Of a DNA stretch of 64,000 bases, positions 1 to 10,094 are shown in pieces. Position 1 is the first letter of the stretch. Each line of letters starts with the position of its first letter. The translations under genes were made by a program, and so were the position numbers. Under the pieces are notes generated by a model. That model was not told the origin of the DNA. It saw nothing but the letters and a program-made list of their open reading frames with translations, and did not search any database. Source of the DNA: Gracilariopsis chorda (taxonomy: Eukaryota; Rhodophyta; Florideophyceae; Gracilariales; Gracilariaceae); the NCBI GenBank assembly GCA_003194525.1, contig NBIV01000083.1, forward strand, positions 124,001 through 188,000. Direction: 5' to 3'.

Positions 1-1810
1 GGTACTGGCGAGTCCCAAGCAAACACATGCAGTTCCGTTTGTCGCTGTGCGCCGAACTCTCGAGAAGGTTACAAAAGGCGCTGAACGAGGAAGCCAAATG
101 GAGATGCGATTGGGTCTGTTCGGGGGAATTCTGCAATCGAATAGATGATTTGACTTCTACAGCGTAGATATGTTTGCCTCGAAATGAGAGGCACGTACCC
201 GTAAGCACACACACACTGAACAAGCAAGGATACATATCTCCGCAGAGATGGGGACTCTGCGGATGACACGAATGGCGGGAAGGAGCCATGTGTTTCATTG
301 ACATCAGAGAGAAGGGGCACGGGGGTAAGGTTGCAATAGGCGGGCCGGGCCTCGGACGTAGTGAGTTTTGTACAAGAGATCAAGGTTCCAAGGTTCCTTG
401 ATTAAGCACAGTTGCCATATTGACTGCACGAGGAACGCATGCGTGCAAGTGGGAGATGAAGGTCGAATGGCGGTGCTCAAATCGTGCGATGTGATGGTCG
501 CGGTTAAAAAATGCACAAACTGAAACTCGGGCGGCAGGGAGAGATGTTGGCCAGTGAATGGTCCACCCACGTGGGGACTCCTTGCGGAGACAAGAGAAAG
601 GAAGAAAAGAGGACAAGACCTAGTTGACAAGCGACAAGACGTTACGGACGAGCACGCTGGCGTGGAGGGTTGCTGTTATCCGATACAGCGTTGTTATAGC
701 AAGTGCAGCAGTCTATTAGGCTTAGGCGCGTAATAACAAGTGGCTCTATGGTTACCGCGAGCTACCGATATGAGGGCGGGCAGTAGGGGATAGGCAGTAT
801 CCCAGGCCGATTTTCAGCTGCGCATTGGCGGATCTCAGGTGGCTACGTTTAGTATAGATCGTGACAGCGACGCAACGCAAGATCCTTCGACACATCGCGC
901 GCAACTGCGGACGCTGGTCACAGTGACCGCGGTGTGACAGCGGCTACCGGGCGCCGCTGACGGACGCGGCTACCCGGGTGGCGTCACGACGCGCAAAAGG
1001 ACGAATCGCTTGGCGCCTCAGGTGACGAGACGCTGTCGTGCTCCCGCGCTGCAGTGCGCAACGCTGCGCCGCCTCTGTCGTGCTAGCGCTCTCAGCCAGC
1101 ACGCCATCGCCCAACACCTGCCCACCACTGAGCACTGGCTGATACCTCCGCCCTCTTCCTCACCCCTCAGGTGCTGAACTCCCCCCCATCCCCCCCCCCC
1201 CCCCTCTACATCTCAGCCTTCCATCTCGTCCCACCTCCCGTCACACATCCTACCACTAAACACCCGCCACACATCCTTCAATATATGTCACCGCCCCGCC
1301 TGCATGCTTACTCTCATAAGCCCCAATCGTCATTCTTTCTGTCTCCGGCGTGACTCCGCCGTGAAAACCTCACCAATGAGGTGGCTGAGTCCTCCAACTC
1401 AGGTGCGCTTTCGTACTTCCCCACCCCAGATCGCTCACCTCTCAGCTCAACCCCGTAATCCACCCGACCCCCCACCTCCAGCCGCCACTGTGGGAACCAT
1501 TCCTGTGGCAGCCAGCGCCCATGTACAACATCTGCTTCCCAACACAACTGACGGCGACGCCCACAACACCAAATAAAACAAAACAACCTGTGGCCTTCAC
1601 CCGCTTACCCGCCACCACTACACCCCATTGTAAGCTAGAAACGCCGCACCATCAGTTTTGCGCTTCCTCCAAGCCGCCCCGCATCCCCTCGCGCTCAAAA
1701 CGTTTTGCTCTGGGGTACAACAGCGCAGCGAGCGCTAGATACGCGCTCTCAGCTCATCACTTTCGCAACAAAACACTCTCCGCTTTGCTCTGCACACATT
1801 TCTAGTAATA
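1..1810. other. Gene-free region with a strand-composition switch
   Basis: I see no supportable gene here. The + strand is G-rich from 1 to about 1130 and turns strongly C/pyrimidine-rich from about 1140 to 1810, with a 15-base C run at 1190-1204. The open frames present are short, lack recognisable domains and follow the base skew. The right-hand part lies just past the stop codon of the glycosyltransferase gene that comes in from the right. Confidence 0.6.
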
Positions 1811-4318
1811 TTACAAAAGGGTATTCGATCTCCCGAGTTCTACAACTTTAGCCTCGCGCTCCTCCTTGCTAGAGCCCGAGCGACCAGCCTGCCGCACCGC
1901 CTCAGCATCACACGTCCAGTCCTCTTCTTCCCCCTGCCGCTCCTTCACAAACCAAAACCCAAACCTCTGCGCCCTCGACTTTTTGGTTTCAACTCCCTCT
2001 ATGTAGTTGTTGTTCAGTATCACAGGGTACAAACTAGATTCGCTGGTATAGTACTTGCGCTTTTCAACCCGTCTCCCCTCCACGTCCTCAAAGTCCCAAA
2101 ACCACCTTCCATCCACAAAAAGTTCAGGATTAAGCACTTTGTACTTCACCTTCGGAAACCTTCTGCGGTGCAACCAATCCGTTTGCAACACCAGCACGGT
2201 CAACAATGACTGGTCGTTCGCGATAGAAAATCGCTTCCTCCATCTTGTAATAAGGGACTCCACAGACGTTTTGTGGCTCAAATAGAATCGATCCACTAAA
2301 GTCGATATCAGTTGTCTTGTACTGACGCTAGGGCGCAGGTAGAAAAAGTTGCCCGCAATTTCGTGCGCACTTCTTGTAACTACCATATCCGGATATCTAT
2401 AATCCTCGATCATTGAATCCGATCCACTTTCAAATTTCAGCTCATGCTGGATATACGGCATTGGATCGCTCAGCCACACTTGGTCTGTTTCAAAGTGCAA
2501 GATTGACACTCCATGGTCAAGCAGATCCCTCAGCAAGAACGTGCGTTGTAGCATGAGCATCCAGTATCCCGCCGTGCCGTACCGCAGCGCTTTATCCGGC
2601 GAGTCCGCTTCCGTGATCGCCTTAACAGCGCCATCCATAGCGATGATCAAAGTACCCTGCCCAAGAGTGGGGTGCTTGCTCATAAACTCGGTCAACGCAT
2701 TTGCCACCTTTTCCTCGCTGGTAACAATGACCATAGCCGGTGGCGCAATCTCCAACACTGCAACATTGCACAACCAGCTCAAGGTAGTTTCCAAGAACGC
2801 GCCAGTCGCAAGCGTAAACGAAATTGAAGAAGTACCCCTAGAGCGTGCAAACTCAGCAATACGTCGCAGCACGCTCTTGTACTTGGTAACAGCCTCTTTG
2901 TCCAACAGGTCCTCAATGACGGCGCTTCTCGTTCTGCCAGCAATTCCACCTTCCATCACCCCAAAGTTGGCATCCGCAGTCGTGACAGCACCATTCGCCT
3001 TGACCAACACCGGTTGTTCCGGAACAGCAGTATCCTTGAGAGTTGCCTCAAAAAAGTTGGCATCAAGCTCAGATTGAGCATCAATGTGTACCAAGTAACC
3101 GACGCCGGTTCCAGAAGTGCGAGCACCCGTAGTACCCGCTCTTCTGAGAAGCAAAGCCTGCTTTTCGGGAAGTACGGGATGTACGACGCGTTCATGATAC
3201 AAAGCCAGAAACTGAGCAAACCATGCTCGAACAGCATCCACCCGCAAGGCATCAAGCATATCGTATCCACCCAAATTGAGTTCGCGAGCGAGGAGCGGGT
3301 GCGAAAACATATGTTTGGAATGCATAGCATGCCACTTCAAGAACGTAACCCACGCATCCTGAGTGGGTGAAAAGGCAGCGGTAGCCGGGAAGAACTGTTC
3401 CAAGATAACAGCGCGATCGCCCGCGGGAACGCCGTCCGGAATGACAACGGAGTCAAGGGAAATGACTCCCACGTTGGCCGTCATACCACGATCAACGGCC
3501 TGTCTTGTGCGTTTGAGCCAGGTATAAAACGAGGGTGAAACTGCTTTTGCTGTGGAAGCATCGATAAACAAGAGGGTTTCGTTGGCCGTACCGCGGCTGG
3601 ACTCCCAAACGGCTGCCCAATTGGGCTCAGTTCGATGGGCAATGAGGGTGTTCTCGCCGTGCGGCCAGTGCACTGAATGCACGACATGTGGAATAGAGTG
3701 GTCGAAGCGCGGGGGACCAAACAGCGTCATGGCGAGTGGATAAAGTGGCAAAGGGAAATAGTCGCAGAGCGAAGACGCAAACATCCATACGTCAAGAGCG
3801 ACGGTGTCCTTTTCGTAATCGGCTTTGGACAGCGATTGCAAAAGCGTTGGTAAGTGCTGCGAGTAGGAGGCCTCTGTGAGGACGATAATTCGCAGAGCGG
3901 GGGAGACAGGTGCGGACGCAATGGCGTGCATGTGGAGCTCTCGCGTGATAGAATCGGCGGGATAAGTTCTTTGAGCAGAATGGGAAGCGAATCGAACGAC
4001 TAGTAACAAGGTGATAAAGACTTTGAAATACAGGCCCATTTTAAAAGCGGCAATCATGTGACCGATTCTAGAGCGTTTTCCAGACTTGTGTTCATTGAGT
4101 CGCTTCCAAAGCTTGCGAAGCGACTTTGCGGTTGAATTGGAGTGCTTGGAGAGCAGGGTGGGGATTTGAGAGGCGCTTTTTGTTGGTTGCGGCTCTTCCA
4201 TGGTGGTTGAGTAGCGAGTTTGCAGACGAGACGCTGAGTTTGCTTTGAGCGGTTTGGAGGGAGTTTCGTGAGCGGAACGGGATATTAGCCGCGAGAGAAG
4301 TCGAGGCGGGTTGTTCAT
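1811..4318 (-). CDS. GT77-type nucleotide-diphospho-sugar transferase, type II membrane protein
   Basis: An 835-aa single-exon protein. One hydrophobic segment lies at residues 94-112 after a basic N-terminus, giving the type II topology of Golgi glycosyltransferases. The C-terminal half resembles the nucleotide-diphospho-sugar transferase family (PF03407, GT77): a helix with LRYGTAGYWMLMLQ followed by HFETDQVWLSDP at about 608-619, where TDQ takes the place of the usual DxD metal/nucleotide-sugar motif. A conserved NDQSLL motif follows about 90 residues later. GT77 enzymes in plants and algae act on cell-wall or glycoprotein glycans; the sugar transferred here cannot be read from the sequence. 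Residues about 140-400 form a separate region that I do not recognise, possibly a second degenerate transferase-like domain. The start is the first ATG in frame. Confidence 0.8.
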   Translation of the reverse strand: MNNPPRLLSRLISRSAHETPSKPLKANSASRLQTRYSTTMEEPQPTKSASQIPTLLSKHSNSTAKSLRKLWKRLNEHKSGKRSRIGHMIAAFKMGLYFKVFITLLLVVRFASHSAQRTYPADSITRELHMHAIASAPVSPALRIIVLTEASYSQHLPTLLQSLSKADYEKDTVALDVWMFASSLCDYFPLPLYPLAMTLFGPPRFDHSIPHVVHSVHWPHGENTLIAHRTEPNWAAVWESSRGTANETLLFIDASTAKAVSPSFYTWLKRTRQAVDRGMTANVGVISLDSVVIPDGVPAGDRAVILEQFFPATAAFSPTQDAWVTFLKWHAMHSKHMFSHPLLARELNLGGYDMLDALRVDAVRAWFAQFLALYHERVVHPVLPEKQALLLRRAGTTGARTSGTGVGYLVHIDAQSELDANFFEATLKDTAVPEQPVLVKANGAVTTADANFGVMEGGIAGRTRSAVIEDLLDKEAVTKYKSVLRRIAEFARSRGTSSISFTLATGAFLETTLSWLCNVAVLEIAPPAMVIVTSEEKVANALTEFMSKHPTLGQGTLIIAMDGAVKAITEADSPDKALRYGTAGYWMLMLQRTFLLRDLLDHGVSILHFETDQVWLSDPMPYIQHELKFESGSDSMIEDYRYPDMVVTRSAHEIAGNFFYLRPSVSTRQLISTLVDRFYLSHKTSVESLITRWRKRFSIANDQSLLTVLVLQTDWLHRRRFPKVKYKVLNPELFVDGRWFWDFEDVEGRRVEKRKYYTSESSLYPVILNNNYIEGVETKKSRAQRFGFWFVKERQGEEEDWTCDAEAVRQAGRSGSSKEEREAKVVELGRSNTLL

Positions 4319-4810
4319 AAGTGCAGCTGTAGGGAGGTGGGATAGAAGCAGAGTGAGCGCTGCTGATAAAAGGCGAGCGCAGGAAACGGTGGGGTGCTAG
4401 ATCAGGACACGGTTCGGAGCTTCATGTGAGCAGAAGGAGAGGGTTGAAAACGGCAAGAGAGCGGGAAGAAAGGCAGAAAGATGCGCAGCTGTGCTATCTA
4501 CTGGGAGCGGAACGAACGCGGAGAGCGCGAGTTGCGGACGCGTCGAGGTTGGTCGGACTTGCGCTTTGTCAAACAGCGATGAGCCGGGCGACAATCAACT
4601 GTTGCACCCAGCAATGCAGCAGCGAGCCACGTGTGCAACGTGCACTCCGTATGCCACGTGCGCAAGACCAGCACACGTTTCGGGTGCTCGCGTGGACAAC
4701 GTGGACAGCAAAGAGCAGTGGCGTAGGTGTAGAGGATGCATGGTGCAATGTGGGGGGCATACAGCGCGCGCGCCTAAGTTCATCGCAGCGGCCGGCACAC
4801 GTCATCAGCG

Positions 4811-4811
4811 A

Positions 4812-4846
<35 letters not shown>

Positions 4847-4902
4847 TGTGTGTTGTGTGTGTGTGTGTATGTGTGTGTGTGTGTATGTGTGTGTGTGTGT
4901 GT
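4811..4902. repeat. (TG)n microsatellite
   Basis: A roughly 92-bp tract of TG dinucleotides interrupted by a few TA and TTG steps, followed by a short GGGTGGGTGGG stretch. It accounts for the Cys/Val and Thr/His rich open frames that cross it. Confidence 0.95.
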
Positions 4903-5342
4903 GGGGTGGGTGGGTGACTTTTGCGGTTGAGTTTTGTTTCTGTTGGGGGAAGAGGACGCGCGTGCGTAACGACAACAACGACGGGCAGTAGTGAATCGCA
5001 ACTTGTGATACTACACAACTTTATGCTAGCACCAGCTGGAGAGCGTGAGTGCGGGCGGTTGGGACGGCGCTGGTTGGGACAGCATGTGATCGGGCTGCTA
5101 AAAGTGGCCGCGCGACGCTGTGACGGCAGGCGCATGCGCGCACTGGGTTTTCGAGACGTGGGCGCAGGTGGCAGTGTACTTGGCCGCGGCACTGACACTG
5201 AGAGTCGGGGCGGGTGCGTGCGCACGTGATTTGTGAGAGAAGCAAAGTTTACTGTTTGGAAATGAGAACGAAAGGGGCAGTTACAGCGCAGGTAGCCAAG
5301 ATGAAAAGTGACACAGTTAACAAGAACACAACGGCAGGAGCT

Positions 5343-5582
5343 TCAATGCAGACGGAGAGGGGGGTGCATTTTGGACGTGCATGACGTATTTGGAGAGGAG
5401 GGATTGGTCTTGGCGGCGGTGTCAGCGGGCTTGGCACGCCTTGAACGTGAACGGAATAGTGTGTCAATTGGGACGGAATGGTCCTTCTGTAGCGAGGAGG
5501 AGGAGGAGGGCGGAGTGAGTACCGCATCGCGCGCATGGTGCACCAGGATCCAGTCGTCCGGCGTGGTGTACGTTTCAGACAT
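5343..5582 (-). CDS. Candidate small protein, 79 aa, unrecognised
   Basis: The frame begins with an ATG in good context (AAGCAATGTC) just after a leader rich in A and C/T, and encodes a Ser/Pro-rich polypeptide starting MSETYTTPDDWILVHHARD. I recognise no family. In its favour are the start context, the position downstream of the pyrimidine-rich side of the composition switch, and an amino-acid pattern less repetitive than the frames around it. Against it are the short length and the lack of any homologue I can name. It may also be the first exon of something longer. Confidence 0.3.
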   Translation of the reverse strand: MSETYTTPDDWILVHHARDAVLTPPSSSSSLQKDHSVPIDTLFRSRSRRAKPADTAAKTNPSSPNTSCTSKMHPPLRLH

Positions 5583-5638
5583 TGCTTTTTTCTTTTTTTC
5601 TTTCTCGTCTTGTTTGTTGAGGGCTTGTTGAAGAGGGC

Positions 5639-5740
5639 GGGGGGGGGGGGGGGGGGGTGGGAGAAGGATGAGTATTGTGGCCGATGACTTGAAGATAGAA
5701 TGAGCGGGTGGGGGGTGGGAGAACAGGAGGGGGGGGGGGG
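5639..5740. repeat. Long G homopolymers
   Basis: Runs of 19 G (5639-5657) and 12 G (5729-5740) with shorter G runs between. They could form G-quadruplexes on the + strand and are places where the assembly length is uncertain. Confidence 0.9.
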
Positions 5741-8700
5741 AGCGGGAGGGCGGAGAAGAAGGGGGGAGTGAGGGGGCGGGGTGGCGGCTTTAAAACGGGC
5801 GGAGTGGTGCGGGTAGATATGTGTGGCGGGTGTGTAGAAAACGGAATGCGAAATGCAGCGCACGTGTGCCGCGATGAAGTGTCACGAGGTGGGCGCGCAA
5901 CGCGCCGTTGAGCGCGCAGCACACGCGCCGGCGCGTGCTCGTTGCGCCGCACCCAATTCGGCGCTCGCTGCCGCGCGCAGATCGGCGCCGAGATACGAAC
6001 AAGCTGTTGCTCGCGCCTCGCCGCGCGCACCTCGTCGCGCGCGGCAAAACCTTTTTCCGCCGCCGCGTCCAGCTGTCGGTTGCGATGGATGCCGCGCTCG
6101 ACGCTCGCAGCCATGCCGCCGCCGTTGCTGCCGCGGTGCCCCCCTGCGCACTCCTGCCCCGCAACCGCCGCCCTCAGCTCCGCTTCCACCCCGCTGGTTA
6201 GGGAAGCCACCCCCCCCCCCACCCCCCGCCCGTAGGTAATCACTCTCGCGATTGCGCCCGCGCCGCCTTGCCCCCTACGCCCGCTAACCTACGCACGCTG
6301 ACAAGCGCCCCTCACTGCCACCCCCGCCCAAGCACTCGTTTGCCCCCAAATTCACTCGTATCCGACGTGTCTGTCCATCGCCGCGCGCAACCACCGCCGC
6401 CACGGCTGCAACCTTCGGCGCCAAAAAATATTGCGCCACCCCCAGTGGAACCATCTCAAATGCTTACGCGCTCCATACATGAGCGTCTCATTATACCTCG
6501 TCCCACCCGCCACGTCAGCCCGCGTGCAACGCACGCAATCTCCACTACCGCTGCCGCTTGCGCGAACAGTTATGTGCATACCACACCCCTAACAAACGCC
6601 CCCTATACACCCACCCGCTTACCGCTCCGAAAGCGTTCGACACTGTATCAGTAATAAGCACGTCAAGCGCTAGATAACTTTTACGTATGTGTTAAAACGA
6701 TGCTTGCTCCCACATCGATAACACACATATCACGTCGCGCTGTCTTGTACTGTACCAACGGTACCGTAGTGCTCGTGTGCTAGGGTTATCGTTCTGTCAA
6801 CGTTTTCACCAAATCTACCCGTACAGCCCCGCTGTCCTCGCAATTGGCCTCATCATTGCCACTTTGCATTCCGCCGAAGCGTCGCGCCGCACTTTGCTGT
6901 CCTCGCCTGGCGCCAGCGCACCCAATTAGCCACAAACCCCCCACGCGAGAGGCCGCACCTCGATACAGCCCGCTCACTATGCGCACGTGCCAGCGTCTCG
7001 CATCACTTTCACTCCCACTGCCTCACCTTACGTCTACACACGCACCAACATAACCCACTCCGCCTGTCGCTCACACCAGCGACAGCTGCAGCCCCGATCA
7101 ATCAAGTCACCCATATTCTTTACACACCTTGAAACGGTTACAGCTCGCTCATTTCACATGGCTTGTTCCAACCATCCCCCGTGTCAGCACCACCAAATTG
7201 AAACGTACGCTATTCACATCGCCAGCGCGTCTCTTCAACCCCGCACTCCAAAACATCTTGTTGCACTCTCAATTCTCCGCTGTCACCTCCTGATCTTCTC
7301 CCTCAACGAAAACACGCATGTCCGTTTTTGGGCCTCTTCCTCAAAGCACTCATCACCCCTCCATAACATGTCCTCTTGTTTCTCGGTAACAGAATTTCCC
7401 AACCTCTCACCCACCAATCGCCCGCTTGAAGACACACGCACCACTCATACCAAGACCCCTCGTGCCTGAACCAATCTGTCAACTGACGCTAGCATCCACC
7501 AAGCATGCCTCACACCGCCCGCACGCATGTGATCAATTGCGACACACGTTCGTTTCCCGCCAGCCCACAGTCACAGCGCTCCACGCACATGCTTGTTCAA
7601 CAACGCCACCACCGAAAAGTGATACTGTTGATCTCTCACAGAAGCTCAAATCCGCCTCATACCAGATGCCGTAACACAGTCAAGTGCAAAAGCAAGAAAC
7701 AAACGACTTGTACACAAATAACGCGCTATCGTCGAACCTATAAAAAGAGCAACGCTCTTCACAGAATTAATTTTTGTTCGTTAGAACAAAGCACCTTCAG
7801 ACAACATGTCACAAATGTCCGAGTCGCTCCGCTACAAATGTCACAGCCTTGCTGTCTTGTCTTGTACGTACACAACCTAGCCAAAAAAAAAACACACTTC
7901 ATCAACTCCCATCTCTACGTCCCCAATTCTTTTCTCCCCCGATCCTGCTTCACACGCATGCCCATCACGAATACCAAGCGGCAAAATACCTTGATTCATT
8001 CACTCCATAATTCACATTCACCAATCGACTCACAATTCCGCCGCAGCGAGTTATCCTCAACCTTCATAACTTGTATGCCCCAACAAACTCTTGGCTCCCC
8101 GTCCTTGCCGAGCGCGTCAACCACAAGCCATCTCGCGCTTGTGTGGTGTGCAGGGGGAGGGGACTAAGGGTTAAAAGGTTACCTGTGCATCGCCATGTCC
8201 ATTTGTCACCGTATGATTCAGTCCAACACCAGAAAAGCTCCAGTAGCCCATAATGTAAGCTACAGAGCGTATGCCTCGCGACTTTTTGAGGTCCACACTT
8301 CGCGTCGCGAGTTCCGCTATCGACAACGGCACCCAGCAATTCCACAGAGGACCACCGTCAGCACGATCACCCATTCCCATTGAACGGGAAGCGGTCTGAC
8401 TCGTTGTACTCTGCACAGAAACGGTCTTTTGCAGCAAATGTCACCACAGGTCACAATATGTCACCACTTAGTACTGTACGCCATCATAGAAGAGAAGCAT
8501 ACGGATCCGACATGCAAACGATGCAAGTGTGCATTGCACAGAGGCTAAAAACGCAACCACAATCTATTTCTGTCGGCGAGGACAACAAATGCTTCAAAAA
8601 CCGTCGCCGCCTTTGATGCTCGCTTTGTGTGGTTTTCGCTGCGTGTCAAGAACGCAATCCCTCAAAATACCCGAATCGCTACATCTCTTGTTAGAAGCAG

Positions 8701-8880
8701 CAGAGTACGCATGTCCCCATAATCTTGAGCTTGCGCTCATTCACTCCTCCCAGCTCCTCACTTTCCAGCCTCAAGTTGGTAGCACGCCGTCCAAAGACTG
8801 AACGCCATAAGAGAAATACAAAACTGGGCCTGTCCAATTGGAAGCAAATCTGTGGTGTAGCTTATCGCAAGTATTCCCCG

Positions 8881-9240
8881 TCATCTAGCAGACGTGGAAC
8901 CATTGTCTGGCGGGGCCATGCCCGCAGCAGCCTCTGCTTCCGCCTGGCAGTAAGGTTTGTCCTTCAGTTCTTTCAATCTGAATTTGTGCTTCTTCGTTTT
9001 CTTGTGGGCCGCGAGCACGCCATCCGTTATGAAATAACGCGCACATTCCACGCAGTAAAACTGACCAAGTCCTGGAAGATCGAAATCGACTGGCAAATCT
9101 GTCGTGCCGTTCTTACTGAATTGGCCCTTTCCTGATATATCTTCGTGGATTTGATCGAGAGCTCGAGACAACGTGCGCTTTCTACGCGAGCGCTTGTTAC
9201 TTCCTTTCCTCTTCGTAACGCGGCCTGTTCCAGATCCCAT
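8881..9240 (-). CDS. BUD20: Bud20/ZNF593-type C2H2 zinc-finger protein (60S biogenesis)
   Basis: A 119-aa protein with a highly basic N-terminus, the family motif RALDQIHEDI at about 26-35, and a single C2H2 finger (C63, C66, H79, H85) with the longer His spacing of the dsRNA/U1-like type. This is the layout of yeast Bud20 and human ZNF593, shuttling factors that bind pre-60S ribosomal particles and help export them from the nucleus. The length matches the family. The start is the only ATG that includes the conserved basic arm. The protein ends shortly after a Gln/Ala-rich tail, as in its relatives. Confidence 0.88.
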   Translation of the reverse strand: MGSGTGRVTKRKGSNKRSRRKRTLSRALDQIHEDISGKGQFSKNGTTDLPVDFDLPGLGQFYCVECARYFITDGVLAAHKKTKKHKFRLKELKDKPYCQAEAEAAAGMAPPDNGSTSAR

Positions 9241-10094
9241 TTCAGGTTGTTGAAAGGTCTGGAAGCTTCGAACGAGAACAGGTGCGAAGCCGGAGGGTGC
9301 GAAATGGTTTCCAGGGCAGTTGTTCCGACTTTGGAGAGACGTGAAACCTGTTGTTTGCTTTCGTTGCGAATTTTGTGATTGACAAGTGAAGATTCACTAC
9401 AGGAAAATTGCTGATGCCCGTCTTGGTGAGGACCGTGCTGGGTGTCAACGGCACTTCAAGAAGGCAGAAGCTGCAGTGCTGACGTCTGTCTTCTCTTCGC
9501 CGCCGCCGAGCGACAGATACGTGTACAGCTGTGACAACTTGGCGCGGCCATGTGAAACAAACCGTCAAGTCAACGCAGCTGACCATTTTTGACAGAGTGT
9601 GAGAGGAAAGTCTACTACACGTACACAGCACACCCCCACGTGTACAGGTAAGTACTGCAGGAGCTTAAAATCCCGGATCTGCGACAGCCCAATTTTTCTG
9701 GGTCTACTAGTACAGTACAGCCGCAAAGAATCGCAACCTCGCTCTCGAAAGTGGCGGCGTTGCGCTTGTAATGGATATCGTCGCTGCTTTTTGCACCCTT
9801 CGTAGTCTATCGTACCCCTCGTACTTTTGGGTATCCATACTTGTCTTCTTGTTCTCGGAAATCACTGTTGGAAGGGTACTACGCAGCGATTTTGGAGTTT
9901 GCATGCCAGCGTGTCGGAATACTCATCCTCCCTCACGTACGGACCCGCTCTAGCTGATACAACATGACCTTCTCTCATTCGAAATTCCTCAAGCAACCCG
10001 AACCACTTTTTCAACAACGTAGAATTCGCAGTTTAACAATCTATATGCACCATTGGCAGCGTTCAATCGTCAGACGTAATTGCTGTGGCGTGCC
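9241..10094. promoter_or_regulatory. Shared upstream region of BUD20-like and TAF1C-like genes
   Basis: An intergenic interval of about 850 bp between divergent genes. I see no further coding sequence or clear element; it presumably holds both promoters. Confidence 0.4.

Larger units (their letters stand above)
4319..8880. other. 4.5-kb gene-poor region, G-rich then C-rich
   Basis: The + strand is purine/G-rich from 4320 to about 5880, passes through a CpG-dense stretch at about 5880-6180, and is then C-rich and G-poor to about 8100. It holds a TG microsatellite, G runs of 19 and 12 bases (5639-5657, 5729-5740) and one candidate short gene (5343-5582). Many overlapping open frames exist on both strands, but they track composition and show no domain. 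Unannotated divergent transcripts or long leaders are possible. Confidence 0.5.

Noticed and set aside
2541-3370. Plus-strand frames opposite the glycosyltransferase
   Set aside because: Shadow frames of a well supported gene on the other strand.
4426-5225. Several long overlapping frames across the TG tract
   Set aside because: Their Cys/Val or Thr/His content is the translation of a microsatellite; no domain and no consistent start.
5575-6243. Long frames on both strands in the CpG-dense segment
   Set aside because: Open in nearly all frames because of GC-rich composition; Pro/Arg/Ala runs, no recognisable protein.
6268-8167. A series of + strand frames of 80-220 codons
   Set aside because: They follow the C-rich, G-poor skew (few stop codons), are His/Thr/Pro-rich, and have no family or start context.
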